Assembly (NCBI GenBank): GCA_963675235.2
Contig: CAXXFU010000005.1
Location: 124,001 to 188,000 of the forward strand
DNA length: 64,000 nucleotides
Direction of reading: 5' to 3'
Source: JAHJQZ01 sp963675235
Lineage (GTDB): Bacteria; Pseudomonadota; Alphaproteobacteria; Rhizobiales; Devosiaceae
Below, in pieces: positions 44,281-53,313 of this stretch. The notes beneath the pieces are model-generated. The model was not told the origin of the DNA and made no database searches. It was given only the letters and a program-made list of their open reading frames with translations. How positions within the stretch are numbered: the stretch's first letter is position 1; each line of letters opens with the position of its first letter. The translations under genes were made by a program, and so were the position numbers.

Positions 44281-44312
44281 AAATGCAGCATTTGTGAGCA
44301 AATTCTGCATTT
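44281..44312. promoter_or_regulatory. inverted repeat in the transporter promoter region
   Basis: AAATGCAG (44281-44288) and CTGCATTT (44305-44312) are perfect inverted arms separated by 16 bases, between the RutR-like site and the binding-protein start codon. It could be a second operator or an mRNA leader hairpin. Confidence 0.4.
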
Positions 44313-44335
44313 GCCTATTTTTTTGCCATTGTGCT

Positions 44336-44351
44336 TTGACCGTTTGGTCAA
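44336..44351. promoter_or_regulatory. RutR-like operator
   Basis: On the minus strand the sequence is TTGACCAAACGGTCAA. The known RutR consensus is TTGACCAnnTGGTCAA, so 13 of the 14 defined positions match. It lies 123-138 bases upstream of the binding-protein start. RutR is a TetR-family repressor that responds to uracil and thymine. Confidence 0.7.
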
Positions 44352-44374
44352 TTTTTTGGCAGAAGTCCAGAAAA

Positions 44375-46582
44375 TCAGGATGTTACAGCCCGTTCGATCC
44401 ACACGGGCACGGACTTGAAGGCCGGCGTCCTGCTGCGGGAATCAACCTCGGTGCCGACGAGAACATTGGCCTCGGGGAAATAGGCCAGCGCCGAACCGCG
44501 CGGCAGATCGAAGGCGACAACCGTCGCCCCTGTCATGCGGCCATGGGCCGAACACACATCGACAACCTGACCGTCGACCAGGCCGAACCCGGCAATGTCC
44601 CCGGCGCTGAGAAAGACCGAACGCCGCCCTGCCCGGCGGCGATAGCTGTCGGTTTCCTCATACACGATGGTGTTGAACTGGCCCTCGCTGCGCATGGTGG
44701 CAAGCCTGAGCGTGGCGCGATCGGGCAAGGACAACTCCGGCAGCGGCGTCACGCGGAACTGCGCCTTGCCGCTCTCGCCGCCGAAATGTGGCTGGTGCAG
44801 CACACGCCCCTGGATGTGAAACTGTCGTTTGGCAACGTCGATATCCTTCAGCGCTGCCATGCCCCGCACGATGGCGCCAATGGCTTCGCGCGTCGTCGCG
44901 TGCTGCTTGAAGACGGAGAAATCGAACCGGGCTTCCGGCAACATGGCCGCTGCAAGATCGGCAATGATGTGGGTCTCGGGGCGGACGTTGGCGAGCCGGC
45001 GAATGCCGCCATCGCTGAGCCGGACATAGTTGAACATCGATTCCTGTGTCGTCGGCTGCCATTCCTCGTCGCGCGCCGTCACCGGCAGGATCAGCACCTC
45101 GCCATCGCCGAGCCCGTGTACGTGGCCGCGATTGAGCGTTGTCGTCAGGAAAACCTTGAGACCGATCGACGACATCGCCTTATCGGCAAAACCGGTGTCC
45201 GGCGTCGCCTCGAACAGGTTGCCACCCATGATCAGCGCCGCATCCATTTCGCCGCGCGCCGCGGCCGTCAGGCAGGCCAAGGTGTCGAGACCCTTTTCAC
45301 GCGGCAAAACCTGGCCGTATTGCGCCTCGATCCGTTCGATCACGTCGGCGCTCAGCACCGGCTTGACCCCGATGGTGCCGATACCCTGGACATTGGAATG
45401 CCCGCGCAGCGGCAAGAGCCCGGCGTTCGGCTTGCCGATCATGCCGCGCATCAGCGCCAGATTGGCGATGGCCTCGACATTGGCGACGCCGTTGAGGTGG
45501 TGGGTGATGCCCATGCCCCAGGCGAACACGGCATTCGTCGCCTCCGCATAGGCACGGGCGACGCGCATGATGGCGTCGCGGGCAACGCCGGTCAGGTCGA
45601 CGATCTCGTCCCACGTTGTTGCCGCGACGGCGGAACGCCATTCATCGAAGCCATGGCAATAGGCGTTGATGAAAGCGCCATCCTCGCCGCCGAGTTCGAG
45701 CACGCCCTTGGCGAGCCCTACCAACAAGGCGACGTCGCCGCCGATCTTCGGCTGCAAATAGTCCGAGGCAATCTCGGAGCCGCCGCCCAGCATCGAGCGA
45801 GGGCTTTTCGGCACTGCGAAACGGACGAGCCCGGGCTCTTTCGCCGGATTGATGACGATCACCTCGCCGCCGCGCTCGCGGCAGGCTTTCAGCATGTGGA
45901 TGAAGCGCGGATGGTTTGAGGACGGATTGGCGCCAATGACGAAGATCATGTCGGCGCCGGTCAGGTCGGCCAGTTCCACCGTCGCCGTGCCCTTGCCGAT
46001 GGTGGTGGCCAGCCCCTCGCTCGTCGCCTGATGACAGTAGTAGGAGCAGTTGTTGACATTGTTGGTGCCGAAGAACCGCGCCAGCAGTTGAAAGACGAAG
46101 CCGGCCTCGTTCGACGAGCGCCCGGAGGAATAGAAGAACATCCGCGACGGTTCGGTTTCGGCAAGGCCCGCACCGGCGTGGCCGAGCGCCCAGTCCCAGT
46201 CGACCGGCTCGAAATGCGTGCCGCTCTTTTTCTTGTACAGCGGCATGTCGAGCCGCCCCAGCCGCTCCATCTCGCGCCCGCTCAGTTCCCCGAGTTCGGC
46301 GATCGAATGGCTGAAGACGTCCACCGGAATGGCCGGCTGAATGTCGGTCGATTGCGCCTGCACCGACTTGTTGCACACCGAGGGGAACTCGCCGAGCTCG
46401 TTGGTCATGCCGCCGTTCTGGCCGCCCATGCCATAGGCGCAGGCCTTGCAGGTGTTCTTCGAGGTCAGCGCCTTGGCCGCCTTGCCGACGCCAATCCTGG
46501 ACAGCGTTTCGAGCGCATAGAGCACCTTCTTGGCTCCGCCGCCCGTGATCTTGGACGCTTCAGCCGGCTTCAGCTCGTTCAT
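44375..46582 (-). CDS. FdhF/YdeP-family molybdopterin oxidoreductase
   Basis: 735 residues with the molybdopterin oxidoreductase and molydopterin-dinucleotide-binding domains. The N-terminus carries NTCKACAYGMGGQNGGMTNE, where only two cysteines of the usual 4Fe-4S motif remain, as in YdeP-like relatives. Others are CSYYCHQATSEGLATT, VIGANPSSNHPRF (pterin binding), WGMGITHHLNGVANV and LLPLRGHSNVQGIG. True formate dehydrogenases have a Cys/SeCys at the active site; none is evident at the expected place, so the substrate is unknown. No small subunit is adjacent. ATG 46582 is preferred over upstream starts, divergent from osmC. Confidence 0.87.
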   Translation of the reverse strand: MNELKPAEASKITGGGAKKVLYALETLSRIGVGKAAKALTSKNTCKACAYGMGGQNGGMTNELGEFPSVCNKSVQAQSTDIQPAIPVDVFSHSIAELGELSGREMERLGRLDMPLYKKKSGTHFEPVDWDWALGHAGAGLAETEPSRMFFYSSGRSSNEAGFVFQLLARFFGTNNVNNCSYYCHQATSEGLATTIGKGTATVELADLTGADMIFVIGANPSSNHPRFIHMLKACRERGGEVIVINPAKEPGLVRFAVPKSPRSMLGGGSEIASDYLQPKIGGDVALLVGLAKGVLELGGEDGAFINAYCHGFDEWRSAVAATTWDEIVDLTGVARDAIMRVARAYAEATNAVFAWGMGITHHLNGVANVEAIANLALMRGMIGKPNAGLLPLRGHSNVQGIGTIGVKPVLSADVIERIEAQYGQVLPREKGLDTLACLTAAARGEMDAALIMGGNLFEATPDTGFADKAMSSIGLKVFLTTTLNRGHVHGLGDGEVLILPVTARDEEWQPTTQESMFNYVRLSDGGIRRLANVRPETHIIADLAAAMLPEARFDFSVFKQHATTREAIGAIVRGMAALKDIDVAKRQFHIQGRVLHQPHFGGESGKAQFRVTPLPELSLPDRATLRLATMRSEGQFNTIVYEETDSYRRRAGRRSVFLSAGDIAGFGLVDGQVVDVCSAHGRMTGATVVAFDLPRGSALAYFPEANVLVGTEVDSRSRTPAFKSVPVWIERAVTS

Positions 46583-46729
46583 GCGAAAATCTGCTCCCTC
46601 TTCCCCATGCGCGACATTCTGCCACACATTGGTTAGGTTTGCGCTGTACTGAGACACACGGGCCCGGTCAATCGGGCGTTTGCCCCATTGCCGCGACGCC
46701 GGGACCATATCCAGCAGGAGGGATTTTTG

Positions 46730-47155
46730 ATGAAACGCAGTGCTAACGCCGTCTGGTCCGGCGATCTCAAGAATGGAGCGGGCACGTTCGGCGTCGCTTC
46801 CGGCGCCATTTCGAACCACCCCTACTCATTCAAGACCCGCTTCGAGAATGAAGACGGCAAGGCCGGCACCAATCCGGAAGAACTGATCGCCGCCGCTCAT
46901 GCGTCGTGCTTTGCCATGCAATTGTCGGCTTTCCTGGCCGAAAAGGGGCATCCGGCCGAAAAGCTCGAAGTCGAGGCGCAGGTGACCCTTGTCCCCGGCA
47001 CCGGCATCACCGGCAGTCATCTCGTGCTGGTCGGCCATGTGCCGGGCATCAGCGAAGCCGATTTCCAGACTGAAGCAGAACGCGCCAAGGACAATTGCCC
47101 GGTCTCCGGCGCGCTCGGCGCCATTACGCTCAGCCTCGAGGCAAAGCTCGCCTGA
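46730..47155 (+). CDS. osmC: OsmC-family organic hydroperoxide-type peroxiredoxin
   Basis: 141 residues. The two redox cysteines are C60 in AAAHASCFAMQLS and C123 in KDNCPVSGALG. The strong site AGGAGGGA precedes ATG 46730. OsmC enzymes reduce organic peroxides. The N-terminus MKRSANAVWSGDLKNGAGTF and SNHPYSFKTRFE segment fit OsmC rather than Ohr. It is divergent from the FdhF/YdeP-like gene. Confidence 0.93.
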   Translation: MKRSANAVWSGDLKNGAGTFGVASGAISNHPYSFKTRFENEDGKAGTNPEELIAAAHASCFAMQLSAFLAEKGHPAEKLEVEAQVTLVPGTGITGSHLVLVGHVPGISEADFQTEAERAKDNCPVSGALGAITLSLEAKLA

Positions 47156-47246
47156 ACCATCCACTGCGGCCGGTACGCTCATCACCCATCAATTGCCTGC
47201 GTTAGCCGCCAGAGATGGTGGCTGACGCTTTTGGTGGACGGAAGCG

Positions 47247-48419
47247 TCAGGCCGCATCGGCGAACCGGGTGAAGATTGAAGCGAACTCGTCCGATATCTC
47301 GACGAAAATATCGACCAGGGCCGGATCGAAATGGCGCCCGCGCTCGGACAGGATCAGTTCGATGGCATCGCCGTGGCGCATCGCCCGCTTGTACACCCGT
47401 TCGGACACCAGCGCGTCATAGACGTCGGCGATGGCCATCAGCCGGCCCGGAAGCGGGATCGCCGATCCCAACAAGCCTTGCGGGTAGCCGGTTCCGTTCC
47501 AGCGCTCGTGATGGGTGAAGGCAATCAGCTTGGCCATTTCGAAGAACGGCGTGGTCGTGCCCAGATGCTTTTCGGCCGAACTGATGATATTGCGCCCGAG
47601 TTCGGCATGCATGCGCATCTGCGCCATCTCTTCCTCGTTGAGCCGGCCGGGCTTCAGAAGGATGCGATCGGGAATGCCGACCTTGCCGATATCGTGCAGC
47701 GGCGCCGTCTTGAAGATCAGGTCGATGACGTCCCCGCTCAACTCGTCGGCATAGATGCCGCGTTCGAAGGCGGCATTGGCCAGTAGCCGGACATAGGCCT
47801 GGGTGCGGTAGATGTGGTTGCCGGTCTCGTTGTCACGCGTCTCCGCCAGCCCCCCCATGACCATGACAATGGCCTCGCGCGCCTTGACCGCTTCCTCGCG
47901 CGCCGCTTCGAGGTCCGCCATCAGCTGAAGATTGGTCATGGCCACCGCAGCCGAATTGGCGATGTGGCGCAAGATGGCGATTTGTTCGTCCGTCGGGCGG
48001 TAGTTCTCGGCCCAGTAGGCCCCGATGGCGCCGACCGGATCTTCCTGGCGCACCGGCATCATCGCCAGGCTCTTGACGAAGGTCGGGCGATAGGCGGCAT
48101 GCGGAATGCGGTCGTCGAGATAGATGTCCTCGATCACCACCGGTTGCTGGTGCAGCATAGCCCAGCCGGAAATACAGCTGTCGAGCGGGAAACGCTGCCC
48201 TTTCCACAAGGGACTGATCGCATCCTCGTCGGCATAGAAGCAGCGATCACGGTCGCGGAGCACGAAGGTGATGCCATCGGCACCGACCAGCGCCCGCGCC
48301 TTGCTGCGCACGGCAGCGGTGATCTCGTCGAGCCCGCGCGCCATCGACAGCTCAAGTGTCAGCGACTCGAGACCGTGTTCAAAATGCTGGACTTGATCCG
48401 GAGCAGATATGGCGTTCAT
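47247..48419 (-). CDS. GAF-HD-GYP cyclic-di-GMP phosphodiesterase
   Basis: 390 residues. GAF domain (about 25-170) with KSLAMMPVRQEDPVGAIGAY, then HD-GYP domain (about 190-385). Key motifs: ETGNHIYRT, LHDIGKVGIPDRILLKPG, HHERWNGTGYPQGLLG and IADVYDALVSERVYK. The GYP tripeptide is intact (GTGYP). It should hydrolyse c-di-GMP, with the GAF domain sensing an unknown ligand. ATG 48419 is preferred; an upstream ATG adds 16 residues. Confidence 0.93.
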   Translation of the reverse strand: MNAISAPDQVQHFEHGLESLTLELSMARGLDEITAAVRSKARALVGADGITFVLRDRDRCFYADEDAISPLWKGQRFPLDSCISGWAMLHQQPVVIEDIYLDDRIPHAAYRPTFVKSLAMMPVRQEDPVGAIGAYWAENYRPTDEQIAILRHIANSAAVAMTNLQLMADLEAAREEAVKAREAIVMVMGGLAETRDNETGNHIYRTQAYVRLLANAAFERGIYADELSGDVIDLIFKTAPLHDIGKVGIPDRILLKPGRLNEEEMAQMRMHAELGRNIISSAEKHLGTTTPFFEMAKLIAFTHHERWNGTGYPQGLLGSAIPLPGRLMAIADVYDALVSERVYKRAMRHGDAIELILSERGRHFDPALVDIFVEISDEFASIFTRFADAA

Positions 48420-48718
48420 TGGCCAATCATCGGCTTGCGATGTAACCAAACCGATTCTTCCAGCCAAAGACTGTTAAATAAAGTTTGCCTAAAAGCGAAT
48501 TTTACTCGATTTTTCACTTATCAAACAAAACAATATCCGGCCAAAACTCGAAGTCATTTCAGATACTACTTGTTTTCACTTACATGCGTTTGCATGCACG
48601 TAGCGCGTCTCGCCAGAAACGAGCCGGTTTAGGAGCACTGTCACATCATTGGCATCTTGATGGCGGCAGGCAGTGTCTGATCCGGCTCGAGTGCATTCGC
48701 ATGATTTCGCTCTGGCGC
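48420..48718. other. intergenic region before HD-GYP
   Basis: 299 bases, AT-rich near 48480-48560, between the HD-GYP start and the end of the DUF2461 gene. A TGCATGC-type palindromic stretch occurs near 48585-48600. I see no gene, terminator or clear operator. Confidence 0.4.
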
Positions 48719-49414
48719 TCAGCCCTCCCAGACATTCTCCAGGGTCCACTTGCCGATCGGCCAGCACTTTTGCCAGTGTCCGAGGCAGAACGCGATGAAG
48801 TCCGGGTCGCGGGCAATGCTATTGTCCCATTCGAGAGCGGCACTGAGAGACTCGTAGAGCAGCATCTCGGCACTCGCGCCGTCGGCAGTCATGCCGCGCG
48901 GTGGCGATTTGCGGCTGCGGCCGCCGATCTGGTACGGGCCCGAAGCCGCAACGCTGGCGATGATCGTCTTGATCTCTTCGGCAGTCCGCTGATCCGAGAC
49001 GCGTTCGCGGAAGCGCTTCAGCATGTCCTTGGGGAACATGTACATGCCGGTGCCGACAATGATCGTCTCTGACGTCAGCCGCAGGAAGAAGCCCGGGCAT
49101 TGCCAACCGCGCTTTTCGCCATGCCAGAACCAGATGTCGATATGGTCCTTGTAGGGCCGCTTGTCCCGGGAGAAGCGCACATCGCGATTGATGCGCGAAA
49201 TCGAGCCGTTGATCTTCGGGGCGAAGCGCACGCCTGGGGAGATGTCGGTCAGTTGCGGCCCGATCGCGGTGACGAACGCGCGCGCCGCGGCGACGTAGTA
49301 GGAATCGTAGTCGGCGCGATGCTCCTCGAACCAGGCTTTGTCGTTGTGGGCGGAAAGCCCGAGAAGAAACTCAAAGGTCTGTTCGGGAAAGCCCGCAAAG
49401 ACGCTGTCCGACAT
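48719..49414 (-). CDS. DUF2461 (TIGR02453) family protein
   Basis: 231 residues. Family features: FPEQTFEFLLGLSAHNDKAW, RINRDVRFSRDKRPYKDHID and the C-terminal IGKWTLENVW segment. It is widely conserved but has no proven function. GGAGGACAGG precedes ATG 49414. No signal peptide. It is monocistronic. Confidence 0.88.
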   Translation of the reverse strand: MSDSVFAGFPEQTFEFLLGLSAHNDKAWFEEHRADYDSYYVAAARAFVTAIGPQLTDISPGVRFAPKINGSISRINRDVRFSRDKRPYKDHIDIWFWHGEKRGWQCPGFFLRLTSETIIVGTGMYMFPKDMLKRFRERVSDQRTAEEIKTIIASVAASGPYQIGGRSRKSPPRGMTADGASAEMLLYESLSAALEWDNSIARDPDFIAFCLGHWQKCWPIGKWTLENVWEG

Positions 49415-49611
49415 CTGTCCTGTCCTCCGTCCGGGCTGGGCCAAGCATTGCGCGAGACCGAAGCCTAGCGGTCATGCCGCGGCGGTGGAAGACACGTTTT
49501 GGCGATGCGAAGGATTACTGAATGGTCATGCAGGTGTCCGAAAGGTAACTGGCGCCGCCCCTGTCGCGCAGGCAGGGTTCCGTTGTCGAAGCCCCAGCCA
49601 AAAGGATCCCG

Positions 49612-49938
49612 ATGATGAGACCGAATGCCCCCGCCGCCGTCTTTGCGGTGCTGATCGCGCCGAGCGTGCTTTCCCCTGCCAGCGCCTCGGCATACACCAG
49701 CCATAACGACCTCGACAAACGCCCGGTCGAGGCTATTGCCAGTGAACTCGGCGTTGCGCCCGAGATCTTCGTGACCTGCTTTTACGATGTTGTTCCGGAT
49801 GGGGATTTCAGTCCCACCGGCGCCCAGCAACGCGCCAACAAGGCCGTCCTTCTGCCCTGCCTGCAAAAGGCCAATGCCAGCATCACCAATGACCGGCTCG
49901 ATGCGGTGATGGACAAGTATCGCGGCCAGCATATCTGA
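49612..49938 (+). CDS. small secreted two-cysteine protein
   Basis: 108 residues. Signal peptide (APAAVFAVLIAPSVLSPASASA) followed by a 75-residue mature domain with two cysteines (FVTCFYDV and LLPCLQKANASITN) likely forming a disulfide in the periplasm. AGGA lies six bases upstream of ATG 49612. The helical pattern EAIASELGVAPEIF near the N-terminus is regular. No recognised family name. Confidence 0.7.
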   Translation: MMRPNAPAAVFAVLIAPSVLSPASASAYTSHNDLDKRPVEAIASELGVAPEIFVTCFYDVVPDGDFSPTGAQQRANKAVLLPCLQKANASITNDRLDAVMDKYRGQHI

Positions 49939-49975
49939 CACGGGTCGATGTCCGGGAGCCCTGCCCGGCGCGGCC

Positions 49976-51073
49976 TCAGGCGGCGTCGAGCACGGCGCGG
50001 ATTTCGGACTCGGACTCGGTCTGCTGGACGACGACGCCGTACCAGCCCAGCCCGTCATATTCCTCGTAGCCGAGCGTCTTGGCGAAAGCGACGATATTGC
50101 CCTTGCCGTCATAATAGGCGCCACGGGCTTCGCCGTCGGCCGCGAGCCTGAAGGTCTGAAACATCAGCGACGGATCGGTCGTCGCGATGACGCGCATGTC
50201 GCCGTCGAGCAGCATGACCTTGGTCTTCTGCTTTACCGCCTCGGGAAGCGCGGCTTCGGTCTCGACGATGGTCGCGCCCTGATCCTGCCAGTCGAAATAG
50301 ACGCCGAGCGTGCCCAGAAGCTCGCCATCGGCCTTGCCGCCGGCGCGCACGCCGGTGGCGTAGACCAGCACCTGCCGTTCGCCGTGATGGGCGCTCGGGC
50401 CGACATCGTCGACCACATAGTCGTCACCCGATTTGGTGGTGCGCGCCTGGCGGAACCATTTCTGTCCGGACATGTCGGCGCCGGTGAGGCTGCGGGCGAA
50501 CTTGGGATTGGCGTTGGCGATGACGCGACCGCGCCCATCGGTCAGCACGAGATCGAGATAGACCGTGTAGTAGCGGCTGATGATGCCAAGCCGTTCCGCG
50601 GCAAAGTGGATCGAACTGGCTTCCGGCTCGGCCAATGCCTGCCACAGCGCCGTATCGGTCGCCCACCAGCGCACGTCGGCCGTCCGCTCATAGAGATTTC
50701 GGACAATGAGCTGCACCAGTGTCTGCGCCAGATCGGAGAGGCGTGCGCCCTCCATTTCCTCGACCAGGGCTTCGGAGATGTCGCGGCTGACCTGGACCCG
50801 TGTCAGAACGGTCTGCTCGAATGTGGCGGCGATGTCGGCGGCCTGCTCGGCCAGGCGCTGCACTTCCTCGGCAACCACGCCGAACCCCTTGCCGGCCTCA
50901 CCGGCGCGCGCGGCCTCGATGATCGCATTGATGGCCAGTAGCTTTGTCTGTTTGACCACGGTCTGGTTGCTGACGCTGTATTGTGACAGGTCCTGGCTGA
51001 TTTCATCGACGATCAACCGCATGGCTCGCGGCGATGCCTGGACAGGTGCGACTGCCCGGGGCGTGGTCGACAT
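49976..51073 (-). CDS. cytoplasmic chemoreceptor-like protein with inverted domain order
   Basis: 365 residues, no membrane helix. The N-terminal 110 residues are a short chemoreceptor signalling hairpin, with the tip sequence LAINAIIEAARAGEAGKGFG and VVAEEVQRLAEQAADIAA. The remaining 250 residues resemble a Cache/PAS-like sensor (LDLVLTDGRGRVIANANPKF, DDYVVDDVGPSAHHGERQV, GTLGVYFDWQDQG). In normal chemoreceptors the sensor is N-terminal and the signalling hairpin C-terminal. The hairpin is also much shorter than usual, so it may not form full receptor arrays. It lies next to two standard chemoreceptor genes on the same strand. Confidence 0.8.
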   Translation of the reverse strand: MSTTPRAVAPVQASPRAMRLIVDEISQDLSQYSVSNQTVVKQTKLLAINAIIEAARAGEAGKGFGVVAEEVQRLAEQAADIAATFEQTVLTRVQVSRDISEALVEEMEGARLSDLAQTLVQLIVRNLYERTADVRWWATDTALWQALAEPEASSIHFAAERLGIISRYYTVYLDLVLTDGRGRVIANANPKFARSLTGADMSGQKWFRQARTTKSGDDYVVDDVGPSAHHGERQVLVYATGVRAGGKADGELLGTLGVYFDWQDQGATIVETEAALPEAVKQKTKVMLLDGDMRVIATTDPSLMFQTFRLAADGEARGAYYDGKGNIVAFAKTLGYEEYDGLGWYGVVVQQTESESEIRAVLDAA

Positions 51074-51224
51074 GGTTCACCTCGCATCCTCTTGAAATGA
51101 CAGGCCGTTCCCTGCCGGTTCCTTCTCGACATTGGTAACCTGCCCTCGGTTTGAGCATGGTTAACAAATGCCGAAATTTCAGCCAGCGCTACTATGTCGC
51201 ACCGCATTTTGCATCTCCAACGAA

Positions 51225-51247
51225 AAGGGCGCCCAACGGGCGCCCTT
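51225..51247 (-). terminator. terminator of the first chemoreceptor gene
   Basis: Ten-base-pair stem AAGGGCGCCC / GGGCGCCCTT with loop AAC, followed by TT on the minus strand, 40-62 bases beyond the stop codon of the gene ending at 51287. Confidence 0.85.
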
Positions 51248-51286
51248 CTCGTCAGTGCCTGTCCGGCGAGCCGGATCGGATGCGGA

Positions 51287-53224
51287 TCAGAACTCGGACC
51301 AGTCCTGATCAACCGCCGCATTGCCCGCGGACAGATAGGTCTTGGCCGAGCTGGACGCCTTGGCCACCGTGCGCTTGGGCGCCGAGGCCACCACCGGTGC
51401 GCCCGTCCCCTTGCTGAGCGTGAAGACCTCAACGATACGGTCGAGTTCGGATGCCTGGTTCTCGGTCTGCTCGATGGCCGCGTTGGTTTCCTCGACAAGC
51501 GCCGCATTGTGCTGGGTCATCTCGTCCATCTGACGGATGGCGGTGTTGACCTCCTCGATCGAGGACGCCTGCTCGCGGCTGTCCTTGGCGATGGTCTCCA
51601 TCTCGGTGGCATTTGTCCTGACGGCATCGAGGATCGCCGAAAGCTTTTCCGCTGCCTCGGCAACAAGCTTGGTGCCGCCCGAGACCTCTTCGCCCGACTG
51701 CTCGATCAACACCTTGACCTCGGAAGAGGCCTCGGCTGCCGATTGCGCCAGACGCCGGACTTCGATGGCGACGACGGCAAAGCCCTTGCCGGCCTCGCCT
51801 GCCCGCGCCGCTTCGACAGAAGCGTTCAATGCCAGCAGGTTGGTCTGGAAGGCGATGTCGTCGATCATGCCGATGATGTTGGAAATCTTGGCGCTTGAGG
51901 TGGAGATGCGGTCCATGGCTTCATTGGCCTGGCGCATCACCTCGCCGCCATCCTCGGCGGTCTGCGAGGCGTGCTTGGCCTGATCGCTGGCCGATCCGGC
52001 GCGCTTGGCGCTTTCCATCACGGTATGGGCGAGCTGTTCCATGGCCGCCGAGGTTTCCTCGATGGTCGCGGCCTGCTTGGTGGTGCGTTCGGACAAATCG
52101 TTGGCGCCGGACAGAATCTCGCCGGTGGCCGTCTTGACGCCGCGGGAGGTCTGTTTCAGCTGCCCGACGATGTCGACGAGCTTTTCCACCGTGCGGTTGA
52201 AGGCCTGGCGGACACGGTCGAGTTCGCCGGTGAATTCCTCCTCTATATGATTGTCGAGCTGCCCGTCCGCCAGACGCTCCAGCGCCGAGCCAAGCCGGTC
52301 GATGGCATAGGCCTGGGCGTCGGCCGACGCCTGAACTTCTTCGGCATGCTGCTGGCGTGTCTTCTCGGAAGCGGCCCTTTCGTCGTCGAGCTGCTTTTGC
52401 TGTTCGACCTGTCTTTCCTGCAGGGCCTTGCGCTCGATGACGGAGTCGCGCAGCACCATGACCGCCCCGGCCATGTCGCCGATCTCGTCCTTGCGATCCT
52501 TGCCGATGACATCGACATCGGTGTTTTCCGAAGCAATCTCGACGATGGCAGTCTTCAGGCCATCCAGCGGCTTGACGATGGAACGGATGGCCACGAACGA
52601 CACCAGCCCCGATAAAAACATGATGCCGATGACGCCGACGATGATCATCGAGGCATTGCGCCAGAACAGCGCTGCGAGATCGTCGACATAGACGCCGGTT
52701 CCCACGATCCAGCCCCACGGCTCGAAGCCGGCGACATAGGAGTATTTTTCGACCGGCTGTTCGAAACCGGGCTTGGGCCACATGTAGTCGACAAAACCCT
52801 GGCCTTCGGCCTGGACCACATCCACCATTTCGACGAACAGGTGCAGACCGTTCGGATCGGTGATGCCCGACAGATCGGTGCCATCGAGCGCCGGGTTGGT
52901 CGGGTGCATGACCATCGTCAGGTTCATGTCATTGATCCAGAAGTAGCCGTCGCCCGCATAGCGTATGTCCTTGACCACGCTAATGGCTTCCTGCTGGGCC
53001 TCTTCCCGGGTCAACGCGCCCGACTGCTCGAGTGCATGATAGGTCTCGAGCACGGACAGGACCGTGTCATCGAGGCCAACAAGGCTGTTCTTGCGTTCGA
53101 GCTCGAGATTGGAATGGTCGTAGATCGTCAAGGCGATCGTGGCGAGTGCGAAGATTGCAATGCCGCAACCGATCAAGCCATAGAGCTTGACCGATATCTT
53201 GAGGTTGCTGAACAGGTTCCACAT
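51287..53224 (-). CDS. mcp: methyl-accepting chemotaxis protein, sCache type
   Basis: 645 residues. First membrane helix near 13-33 (YGLIGCGIAIFALATIALTI), single Cache domain (GDGYFWINDMNLTMVMHPTN, MWPKPGFEQPVEKYSYV), second helix (IIVGVIGIMFLSGLVSFVAI), HAMP, then signalling helices with the hairpin tip AFQTNLLALNASVEAARAGE. It ends in DWSEF, which fits the xWxxF CheR/CheB docking pentapeptide. ATG 53224 is chosen; a TTG two codons upstream is possible. The sCache_2 type often binds carboxylates. Confidence 0.95.
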   Translation of the reverse strand: MWNLFSNLKISVKLYGLIGCGIAIFALATIALTIYDHSNLELERKNSLVGLDDTVLSVLETYHALEQSGALTREEAQQEAISVVKDIRYAGDGYFWINDMNLTMVMHPTNPALDGTDLSGITDPNGLHLFVEMVDVVQAEGQGFVDYMWPKPGFEQPVEKYSYVAGFEPWGWIVGTGVYVDDLAALFWRNASMIIVGVIGIMFLSGLVSFVAIRSIVKPLDGLKTAIVEIASENTDVDVIGKDRKDEIGDMAGAVMVLRDSVIERKALQERQVEQQKQLDDERAASEKTRQQHAEEVQASADAQAYAIDRLGSALERLADGQLDNHIEEEFTGELDRVRQAFNRTVEKLVDIVGQLKQTSRGVKTATGEILSGANDLSERTTKQAATIEETSAAMEQLAHTVMESAKRAGSASDQAKHASQTAEDGGEVMRQANEAMDRISTSSAKISNIIGMIDDIAFQTNLLALNASVEAARAGEAGKGFAVVAIEVRRLAQSAAEASSEVKVLIEQSGEEVSGGTKLVAEAAEKLSAILDAVRTNATEMETIAKDSREQASSIEEVNTAIRQMDEMTQHNAALVEETNAAIEQTENQASELDRIVEVFTLSKGTGAPVVASAPKRTVAKASSSAKTYLSAGNAAVDQDWSEF

Positions 53225-53313
53225 TTCCAATGCCTTTTCAAAAGGTCATCGCGCCTGTGTTCCGCAGGCGGGAGAGAACGGCCGACTGTGCGCCCGACCG
53301 TGAGGCGACTAAA

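Noticed and set aside
44204..45919. 571-codon plus-strand frame
   Set aside because: It is antisense to the molybdopterin oxidoreductase and lacks protein-like motifs.
44375..46582. Formate dehydrogenase alpha subunit as a firm call
   Set aside because: The N-terminal iron-sulfur motif is incomplete and no active-site Cys/SeCys is evident, so only the FdhF/YdeP family is claimed.
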